A stretch of DNA of 64,000 bases, taken from Rhizobium sp. P38BS-XIX. Lineage in GTDB: Bacteria > Pseudomonadota > Alphaproteobacteria > Rhizobiales > Rhizobiaceae. The DNA is taken from positions 62,001 through 126,000 of the forward strand of contig NZ_JABAIJ010000015.1 in the NCBI RefSeq assembly GCF_012641435.1, written 5' to 3'. Below, piece after piece: positions 57,919-64,000 of the stretch. A program made the position numbers and the translations under genes. The notes below the pieces were generated by a model. The model was not told the DNA's origin and did not search any database. It worked only from the letters and a program-made list of their open reading frames with translations. Numbering within the stretch: the first letter of the stretch is position 1; each line of letters begins with the position of its first letter.

Positions 57919-59757
57919 TCAAACGTGCGTTTCGGCGGGCAGGGACAGAATGAAGCGGGCGCCGAGCAACGTTGCGCCATCACCATCGATGATGTTTTCG
58001 GCCCGCAGCGAGCCGCCATGCGCTTCGGCGATCTGTCGGCTGATAGAAAGGCCAAGGCCGGAATTCTGGCCGAAGGCCTCGGATTCAGGTCTGTCGGTAT
58101 AGAAGCGCTCGAAGATGCGATCGATATTCTCAGCCTGAATGCCGGGACCGTTGTCCTCGATATAGATGACGCAGCGCGTTCGCGTGCGTGTCAGGCGCAC
58201 CGTGATCTTGCCCGTATCGTTCGGCACGAAGGAGCGGGCGTTCTCGATGAGGTTGGTGACGATCTGGCCGATGCGCAGATCATGGCCATCGATCGAGAAC
58301 TTCGCCTTGTTGGCCGGCTTGCGATCGACCACATACTCGATTTCGACGGCCTTCTTGCTGTGCCCGACCTGCCGCGAAATATCGATCATGTCACGCAGCA
58401 ACACTTCGAGATCGAGCGATTTCGCATCGGAGCGGGCGAGCTCGGCATCGAGGCGTGACGCATCCGAGATGTCGCTGATCAGGCGATCGAGGCGGCGCAC
58501 GTCGTGCTGGATCACATCCATGAGCCGCTTCTTGGAATCGTCGCTCTTGGCGAGCGGCAGCGTCTCGACGGCGCTTCGCAGAGACGTCAGCGGGTTTTTC
58601 AGTTCATGGCTGACGTCGGCGGCAAAACTCTCGATCGCATCAATGCGATCGTAGAGCGCGGAGGTCATGTCGCGCAGCGCGATCGACAGGTTGCCAATTT
58701 CATCCTGACGCGCGGAGAAGTCCGGAATTTCCTCGCGTTCCTTCGCTCCGCCGCGGCGCACGCGAATGGCGGCGGCCGAAAGCCGGCGCAGCGGATTGGC
58801 GATGGTGGAGGACAAAAGCAGTGACAGCACGACGTTGACGAGCGTCGCGACGCCGAAGACGCGCATGATCGCAAGGCGCTCGGCATGAACGATCTTGTCG
58901 ATATCGCCGGCCTGGGTCGAGAGCAGAAGCACGCCGAGAACGGCGCGGAAACGCTGGATCGGCACGGCCACCGAAACGATCAGCTCGCCCTTTTCCGTGG
59001 TGCGGACGACCGCGCCGCGCACGCCGGTCAGCGCATTCATGACTTCCGGATAGATCGAGCCGTCGCCGCCGGGCGCTTCCTTATAGACCGGCAGATTGCC
59101 CGGCTGCAGCATCTTGTTGAGCAACCCGCTGAACCAGTCGGACCAGCTCTGCTTCTCGTCGTCGACGGGCGGCAGGTCGTAGCGCAGCACCTGGCCGCGC
59201 GAATAGAGATGGCGGCTGTCGAGCAAGAGGTTCGCATCGGCGTCGAAGATGCGGGCGCGAGTGCGCGTCGGCGAAATCAGCCGCGTCAGCACCGGTGCCA
59301 CCTTTTCCGGATCGATCGGGAATTCGAGATCCTCATCGTTCGGAACGGGTGTGATGCTCTGACCGGCCTGCAGTTCCAGCAGCTTCTGCGGATCGATGGT
59401 GATGGAGTTGGTGTCGACCGATGCCGATGCCGAGACTGCACCGGCGATGATCTCGCCCTGCGTCAGCAGGCTCTCGACGCGGGCGTCGATCAGACCTTCT
59501 CGAAACTGATTGAGGTAGAGAATGCCGCCGACAAGGACGACCAGAGCCGCGAGATTGAAGAAGAGGATGCGTCGCGTCAGGCTCGAAAAGACGGCATTGC
59601 CGAAGATGCGGCGGATCAGAACAAACGGATGCGTCCATCGGCGGCGCGCGATTCGAGCGCCGCCCGGGCTTTCCGAGTCGTCTATATCCCTGTCCTGCAC
59701 CAGCTGTGCCAAGCCTACGGCCCTTTCGAAGAACGGGATCCAAGACCCCGTTCGCAT
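57919..59757 (-). CDS. chvG: Sensor histidine kinase ChvG/ExoS
   Basis: Inner-membrane sensor of acid and envelope state, controlling succinoglycan, motility and symbiosis in rhizobia. Membrane segments are near 66-82 and 285-300, with a periplasmic sensor domain between them. A HAMP region follows, the phospho-histidine His384 in DVSHELKNPLTSLRSAVE, and a HATPase domain with GLGLSISRQIAEAHGG. The N-terminal start is uncertain; ATG 59757 is the first. Adjacent to chvI. Confidence 0.95.
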   Translation of the reverse strand: MRTGSWIPFFERAVGLAQLVQDRDIDDSESPGGARIARRRWTHPFVLIRRIFGNAVFSSLTRRILFFNLAALVVLVGGILYLNQFREGLIDARVESLLTQGEIIAGAVSASASVDTNSITIDPQKLLELQAGQSITPVPNDEDLEFPIDPEKVAPVLTRLISPTRTRARIFDADANLLLDSRHLYSRGQVLRYDLPPVDDEKQSWSDWFSGLLNKMLQPGNLPVYKEAPGGDGSIYPEVMNALTGVRGAVVRTTEKGELIVSVAVPIQRFRAVLGVLLLSTQAGDIDKIVHAERLAIMRVFGVATLVNVVLSLLLSSTIANPLRRLSAAAIRVRRGGAKEREEIPDFSARQDEIGNLSIALRDMTSALYDRIDAIESFAADVSHELKNPLTSLRSAVETLPLAKSDDSKKRLMDVIQHDVRRLDRLISDISDASRLDAELARSDAKSLDLEVLLRDMIDISRQVGHSKKAVEIEYVVDRKPANKAKFSIDGHDLRIGQIVTNLIENARSFVPNDTGKITVRLTRTRTRCVIYIEDNGPGIQAENIDRIFERFYTDRPESEAFGQNSGLGLSISRQIAEAHGGSLRAENIIDGDGATLLGARFILSLPAETHV

Positions 59758-59800
59758 GCTCTTATTCCATTCTCAGCTGCATGGTCCAGTTAACTATTCG

Positions 59801-59845
59801 AGCATGATGCCGAAAGTATGAGAGACCTTCGGACGATATCATGCT
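59801..59845. repeat. Rhizobial palindromic intergenic repeat, copy 3
   Basis: AGCATGATGCCGAAAG...CTTCGGACGATATCATGCT. A third relative of the repeat at 937 and 54734, lying between chvI and chvG. Confidence 0.8.
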
Positions 59846-59906
59846 GAATGGTCGCGTCGTGAGCGCAGGCCGATTTTAGGCCGGTTCGGCCTAAAACTTT
59901 TCGGCT

Positions 59907-60656
59907 CTAGGCTGCCTCGCGGAAACGATAACCCACGCCATACAGCGTCTCGATCATATCAAATTCGATGTCGACCATCTTGAATTTCTTGCGCAGGCGC
60001 TTGATGTGGCTGTCGATGGTGCGGTCATCGACATAGACCTGCTCGTCATAAGCGGCATCCATCAGGGCATCGCGGCTCTTGACCACGCCGGGGCGCTGGG
60101 CAAGCGAATGCAGGATCAGAAACTCGGTAACAGTCAACGTCACCGGCTCGCCCTTCCAGGTGCAGGTATGCCGTTCCTGGTCCATGACAAGCTGTCCGCG
60201 TTCCAGCGAGCGGGCCTGCTGTGCGGCGCCCGGCTTCGCAGCGGCAGCGCCGCCGGCAGCGTTCGCCGCCTCGCGTGCCGAAGCGCGGCGGAGCACGGCC
60301 TTGACGCGCTCGACAAGCAGGCGCTGTGAAAACGGCTTAGTAATAAAGTCGTCAGCGCCCATCTTCAGGCCGAAGAGCTCGTCGATCTCTTCATCCTTCG
60401 AGGTCAGGAAGATGACGGGAATATCGGATTTCTGACGCAGGCGGCGGAGAAGCTCCATCCCGTCCATGCGCGGCATCTTGATATCGAAGATCGCCAGCTG
60501 AGGCGGCCGGGCAAGCAGGCCGTCCAGAGCCGAGGCACCGTCCGTATAGGTTTCTACCTTGTATCCCTCTGCTTCCAAGGCAATCGATACGGAAGTCAGA
60601 ATATTGCGGTCGTCGTCAACGAGCGCGATTGTCAGCATGGTGTTCGTCTCCGTCAT
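59907..60656 (-). CDS. chvI: Response regulator ChvI
   Basis: OmpR-type response regulator paired with ChvG. The 249-residue product has the receiver with ALVDDDRNILTSVSIALEAE, the phospho-acceptor Asp58 in AIFDIKMPRMDG, and a C-terminal winged helix with DDRTIDSHIKRLRKKFKMVD. An alanine-rich linker joins the domains. ATG 60656 is given; ATG 60638 (MLTIALVDDD) is equally likely and closer to known ChvI length. It is divergent from pckA. Confidence 0.95.
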   Translation of the reverse strand: MTETNTMLTIALVDDDRNILTSVSIALEAEGYKVETYTDGASALDGLLARPPQLAIFDIKMPRMDGMELLRRLRQKSDIPVIFLTSKDEEIDELFGLKMGADDFITKPFSQRLLVERVKAVLRRASAREAANAAGGAAAAKPGAAQQARSLERGQLVMDQERHTCTWKGEPVTLTVTEFLILHSLAQRPGVVKSRDALMDAAYDEQVYVDDRTIDSHIKRLRKKFKMVDIEFDMIETLYGVGYRFREAA

Positions 60657-60988
60657 CAGTGCGCGTCTCCCGGATTTGGAATCCAGCCCAGGCGGTCTGC
60701 CAGCTCGGTCGGCGGTAACCTGGCGCGCTTATGGGGATAAAGGTGGAACAAATTGTGGCAAAGATAAAGGGGTGGATTGCCGAGGCGAAAGCTGAGTGAT
60801 CGGAGGTTGTGCGACGAAACGTCTCGGCCGCCGATTTTCAAACGATTTAAAATTGGCTGATTTTATTTAAATCGATTAAATAACTGATATCATTAAATAT
60901 TTTTGAGTTTCGGCTCTTGTGCTTTTAAAAAGACGTCTCTACGCTTTAGTTAGTTCTAACGGCAAAGCCCCTTGTAGAGGAAAATGTG
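60657..60988. promoter_or_regulatory. chvI-pckA divergent control region
   Basis: About 330 bases with no gene. The pckA-side half (60838-60915) is strongly AT-rich. It holds AATCGATT (60869-60876) within a larger imperfect palindrome with a central CG, the shape of LacI/GalR-family operators. In Sinorhizobium pckA is regulated by such a protein (PckR); whether this is its site is inference. Confidence 0.6.
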
Positions 60989-62599
60989 ATGGAGCAATTC
61001 GGCGTCCGTAATCCCGCGACTGAACTCGGATCGATCGGTCTGGGAGCCGCTGCCAGCGTGCGCTATAACCTCATGGAGGCTCACCTGTATGAGGAAGCGA
61101 TTCGCCGCCGCGAGGCAGATCTGACTGCCGATGGCGCCTTGAGAGCCATCACCGGACAGCACACCGGCCGCTCCCCGAAGGACAAGTTCGTCGTGCGCGA
61201 CGCCACTACCGAAGACCAGATCTGGTGGGACAACAACAAGCCGATGTCGCCGGAGCACTTTGCGCTGCTGCATGAAGACATGCTGACGCATGCCCGCGGC
61301 AAGGACCTGTTCGTTCAGGATCTGATCGGCGGCGCCGATGACGAATATGCCCTGCCGACCCGCGTCGTGACGGAGTTTGCATGGCACTCGCTGTTCATCC
61401 GCAATCTGCTCATCCGTCCGGATCGCTCGAAGCTCGAAAGCTTTGTGCCGAAGCTGACGATCATCGATCTGCCGAGCTTCCGCGCCGACCCAGAGCGCTA
61501 CGGCTGCCGCACCGAGACGGTCATTGCCTGCGATTTCGTCAACGGCATCGTCCTGATCGGTGGCACCTCCTACGCCGGCGAGATGAAGAAATCGGTCTTC
61601 ACGGCGCTGAACTACATGCTGCCGGAGCGTGGCGTCATGCCGATGCATTGCTCGGCCAATGTCGGCCCGGAAGGCGATGCTGCGATCTTCTTCGGCCTGT
61701 CCGGCACGGGCAAGACGACGCTCTCGGCCGACCCGACCCGCACCCTCATCGGTGACGACGAGCATGGCTGGGGCGAAAACGGTATCTTCAATTTCGAAGG
61801 CGGTTGCTACGCCAAGACCATCCGTCTTTCGGCCGAAGCCGAGCCGGAAATCTATGAAACGACACGTCGTTTCGGCACTGTGCTGGAAAACGTCGTGCTC
61901 GACGAACATGGCCGGCCGGATCTCGACGATGGCTCGCTGACGGAAAATACCCGCAGCGCCTATCCGCTGCATTTCATCCCGAACGCTTCGGCGTCCGGCA
62001 TCACGGGCCATCCCGAGACGATCATCATGCTGACGGCCGACGCTTTCGGCGTCATGCCGCCGATCGCCAGGCTGACGCCGGATCAGGCGATGTATCACTT
62101 CCTGTCCGGCTACACCGCCAAGGTCGCTGGCACGGAAAAGGGCGTCGTCGAGCCGGAAGCCACGTTCTCGACCTGCTTCGGTGCCCCCTTCATGCCGCGC
62201 CATCCGGCCGAGTACGGCAATCTGCTCAAGGAACTGATCGCTCGCCACGGCGCCCGTTGCTGGCTGGTCAACACCGGCTGGACCGGCGGCGCTTACGGCA
62301 AGGGAAGCCGCATGCCGATCAAGGCGACGCGTGCGTTGCTCGCGGCTGCCCTGAAGGGCGATCTCGACAATGTCGAATTCCGCACCGACGCGAATTTCGG
62401 CTTTGCGGTGCCGGTTGCGGTCGATGGTGTCGACACGGCGATCCTCGACCCGCGCTCCACCTGGGCTGATGGCGATGCCTATGATGCGCAGGCGAAGAAG
62501 CTGGTACAGATGTTCGTCACCAACTTCGCCAAGTTCGAAGACCATGTCGACGGCAACGTCCGCGATGCGGCTCCGGGAATCCGTGTCGCTGCCCAATAA
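60989..62599 (+). CDS. pckA: Phosphoenolpyruvate carboxykinase (ATP)
   Basis: Gluconeogenic enzyme that makes PEP from oxaloacetate. The 536-residue product has the metal/substrate motif HCSANVGPEGDAAIFFGLSG and the P-loop GLSGTGKTTLSAD near 235-247, followed by LIGDDEHGWGENGIFNFEGG. ATG 60989 (MEQFGVRNP) is preferred; GTG 60986 is in frame just before. Divergent from chvI and followed by a terminator. Confidence 0.98.
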   Translation: MEQFGVRNPATELGSIGLGAAASVRYNLMEAHLYEEAIRRREADLTADGALRAITGQHTGRSPKDKFVVRDATTEDQIWWDNNKPMSPEHFALLHEDMLTHARGKDLFVQDLIGGADDEYALPTRVVTEFAWHSLFIRNLLIRPDRSKLESFVPKLTIIDLPSFRADPERYGCRTETVIACDFVNGIVLIGGTSYAGEMKKSVFTALNYMLPERGVMPMHCSANVGPEGDAAIFFGLSGTGKTTLSADPTRTLIGDDEHGWGENGIFNFEGGCYAKTIRLSAEAEPEIYETTRRFGTVLENVVLDEHGRPDLDDGSLTENTRSAYPLHFIPNASASGITGHPETIIMLTADAFGVMPPIARLTPDQAMYHFLSGYTAKVAGTEKGVVEPEATFSTCFGAPFMPRHPAEYGNLLKELIARHGARCWLVNTGWTGGAYGKGSRMPIKATRALLAAALKGDLDNVEFRTDANFGFAVPVAVDGVDTAILDPRSTWADGDAYDAQAKKLVQMFVTNFAKFEDHVDGNVRDAAPGIRVAAQ

Positions 62600-62625
62600 A
62601 CATCCAGAACGGGAATGACTCACGT

Positions 62626-62659
62626 GAAACCCGGCGGCCAGTTCGCCGGGTTTCATTTT
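62626..62659 (+). terminator. Terminator of pckA
   Basis: GAAACCCGGCG (62626-62636), loop, CGCCGGGTTTC (62644-62654), then ATTTT. Confidence 0.88.
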
Positions 62660-62717
62660 GTCCGGCAGCAGTTTTCAACCGCGCGTCAATGTGGGATAGA
62701 CAGGCGCGGAGAAAATC

Positions 62718-63152
62718 ATGGCCAGCGAAGCGCTTTACATCAACGACCGGATCACGATCGCCGGCTGGGAGCTGACGGAGCAATTCGTTCTGGCGGGCGG
62801 TCCCGGCGGCCAGAACGTCAACAAGGTCGCAACTGCAGTCCAGCTTTTCTTCAACGTCCAGAATTCTCCTTCCCTGACGGACCGCGTCAAGGCGAATGCG
62901 ATCAGACTTGCCGGCCGCCGCGTGTCCAAGGACGGCGTGCTGATGATCGAGGCCAGCCGCTTCCGCAGCCAGGATCGCAATCGCGAGGATGCGCGCGAGC
63001 GACTGAAAGAGCTGATTCTCGAAGCCGCCGCCCCACCGCCGCCGCCGCGCCGAAAGACCAAGCCGACAAAGGGTTCCATCGAACGCAGGCTGAAGGAAAA
63101 ATCCGGCCGTTCCGAAGTCAAGAAGATGCGCGGCAAGGTCGGCGGCGACTAG
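62718..63152 (+). CDS. arfB: Ribosome rescue peptidyl-tRNA hydrolase ArfB
   Basis: Frees stalled ribosomes by hydrolysing peptidyl-tRNA. The 144-residue product has the catalytic GGQ at 30-32 in AGGPGGQNVNKVATAVQL and a basic C-terminal tail (KPTKGSIERRLKEK) that inserts in the mRNA channel. A proline run separates the two parts. ATG 62718 follows GGAGAAAATC. Confidence 0.95.
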   Translation: MASEALYINDRITIAGWELTEQFVLAGGPGGQNVNKVATAVQLFFNVQNSPSLTDRVKANAIRLAGRRVSKDGVLMIEASRFRSQDRNREDARERLKELILEAAAPPPPPRRKTKPTKGSIERRLKEKSGRSEVKKMRGKVGGD

Positions 63153-63235
63153 GTTTTGTTTTCGGGCTGCGTTTTTGGTTTCGCTCCGCCAAAGTGGCTT
63201 GTCAGGTGAGTTCGATTTTGCGGAGGCTATATGCC

Positions 63236-63380
63236 GGGCCCCTCATCCTAGCCCTCTCCCCGCGATGCGGGGAGAAGGGACGGCAGCACGAAACAGCGAG
63301 CCTTTCCATTACTGCGAGCTGGCTTAGGGCAAGATAGCTCCCTCGCCCCGCTTGCGGGGAGAGGGTTGGGGTGAGGGGCC
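63236..63380. repeat. About 145-base inverted-repeat element
   Basis: The outer arms GGGCCCCTCATCCTAGCCCT and its near-complement (ending at 63380) flank two small GC hairpins (CCCCGC-GATGCGGGG, CCCCGC-TTGCGGGG). It resembles the intergenic repeats spread through rhizobial genomes. Only one copy is in this window. Confidence 0.7.
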
Positions 63381-63441
63381 ACGCACAAAGTCGCGGCATC
63401 GGCATATTCACCTGACCGGCACAATTCACTGGAACAACTCG

Positions 63442-64000
63442 ATGCAGCTCCACAATGGAATTCGCCATCTGCCAGGATATCTCGACCGCCCCGCCCAGGA
63501 GGCGATGGTCGAGGCAATCCGCACCGTTGTGGCGGAAGCGCCGCTATATACGCCGGTCATGCCGGGCACCGGCAAGGAGATGTCGGTGCGTATGACCAAT
63601 TGCGGTTCGCTTGGCTGGGTAACGGACAAACAGCGAGGTTATCGCTATCAGCCGACGCATCCGGTCACCGATCGTCCGTGGCCGGCCATACCGTCGAAGC
63701 TTCTGGACCTCTGGCGCGATATAGCAGGCTATGAAAAGCCGCCCGAAGCCTGCCTCGTCAACTTCTACAGCGACGATGCTCGCATGGGCCTGCACCAGGA
63801 TCGTGACGAGCAGGATCTCAGCGCACCCGTCCTCTCGGTCTCGCTCGGAAATATTTGCCTTTTTCGGGTCGGCGGTCTCAACCGCAATGATCCTACGCTC
63901 TCGTTCAAGCTTGCGAGCGGCGATATCGTCGTTCTTGGCGGCGAGGGGAGACTCTGCTTCCACGGAGTCGATCGTATCTATCCGGCAACCTCGACGCTCT
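63442..64000 (+). CDS. alkB: AlkB-type alpha-ketoglutarate-dependent dioxygenase, 3' end outside window
   Basis: Fe(II)/2-oxoglutarate enzyme that repairs alkylated DNA bases. About 186 residues are visible. They include NFYSDDARMGLHQDRDEQD, with the metal ligands His118 and Asp120, and LCFHGVDRIYPATSTL with the third ligand His174. The start ATG 63442 (MQLHNGIRHLPGYL) matches the family opening. The C-terminal end, with the conserved arginine, is beyond base 64000. Confidence 0.93.
   Translation, partial: MQLHNGIRHLPGYLDRPAQEAMVEAIRTVVAEAPLYTPVMPGTGKEMSVRMTNCGSLGWVTDKQRGYRYQPTHPVTDRPWPAIPSKLLDLWRDIAGYEKPPEACLVNFYSDDARMGLHQDRDEQDLSAPVLSVSLGNICLFRVGGLNRNDPTLSFKLASGDIVVLGGEGRLCFHGVDRIYPATSTL

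Noticed and set aside
62616..62631. CACGTGAAAC sequence resembling a fifth parS after pckA
   Set aside because: It has three mismatches to the 16-mer and its right half is part of the pckA terminator stem, which explains it.
60956..62656. Long minus-strand reading frame (566 codons) opposite pckA
   Set aside because: It mirrors the strong codon bias of pckA; its amino acid content is histidine/arginine/aspartate-rich noise with no family pattern.

Overview
The window is a stretch of an alphaproteobacterial chromosome, almost certainly from Rhizobium or a close relative in the Rhizobiaceae. The evidence is the ChvG/ChvI system divergent from pckA, the hemE/HemJ/rho/mnmE/mnmG/rsmG/parA/parB order, the trpF-trpB-trpA-accD-folC order, an AddAB pair, a DivL-type kinase, and the rhizobial palindromic repeat built on AGCATGATG...CATCATGCT. 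Nearly all of it is dense core genome. I see no insertion sequence, prophage, CRISPR array, rRNA or tRNA gene. The only accessory-looking gene is a small AT-richer ORF at 1.3-1.7 kb.

Layout. At 0-4.7 kb lie htpX (cut by the window edge), an SdhAF4-like assembly factor, the accessory ORF, acetyl-CoA synthetase and the regulator TrcR. At 4.7-9.8 kb lie the YggS PLP protein and leuS-lptE-holA. From 9.9 to 18.75 kb eight genes are read on the minus strand: hemE, hemJ, rho, mnmE, mnmG, rsmG, parA and parB. At 18.75-19.14 kb a non-coding gap beside hemE carries several DnaA-box-like sequences and is the likely chromosomal origin. To its right the plus-strand set (PPDK/PEPS regulator, maf, aroE, coaE, dnaQ) runs the other way, so gene direction flips at the proposed origin. 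Four ParB-binding (parS) sequences lie within about 8.5 kb of each other around it.

At 22.8-29.5 kb are secB, fxsA, a coupled timA-mltA-smr-HTH operon and gyrB. At 29.5-37.4 kb are metabolic and accessory enzymes: a nitroreductase, DUF2218, a glutathionyl-hydroquinone reductase, an aromatic amino acid decarboxylase-like enzyme, an FAH-family protein, an intracellular PHB depolymerase, DUF2852 and a YgjP-like metallopeptidase. At 37.4-42.6 kb is trpFBA-accD-folC. From 42.6 to 60.7 kb everything is on the minus strand: trxA, addA, addB, a MurU-like nucleotidyltransferase, a TsaE-AmgK fusion, a DivL-like kinase, ahcY, a regulatory PTS (HPr, EIIA-Man, short HprK) and chvG/chvI. The right end has pckA, arfB and a partial alkB.

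How the genes fit together. The window groups origin function and segregation (oriC, parABS, gyrB, holA, dnaQ), cell-cycle and envelope signalling (TrcR, DivL-like, ChvGI, PTS), double-strand break repair (AddAB), peptidoglycan turnover and recycling (MltA, AmgK domain, MurU), and carbon allocation (acs, accD, PHB depolymerase, pckA). I found no wholly new system. The observations most worth checking are the parS sites embedded in coding sequence, the origin candidate, the tyrosine in place of histidine in the DivL-like kinase, the TsaE-AmgK fusion next to MurU, the loss of zinc-ribbon cysteines in AccD and of Fe-S cysteines in AddB, the missing signal peptide on MltA, and the triple half-site operator upstream of ahcY.
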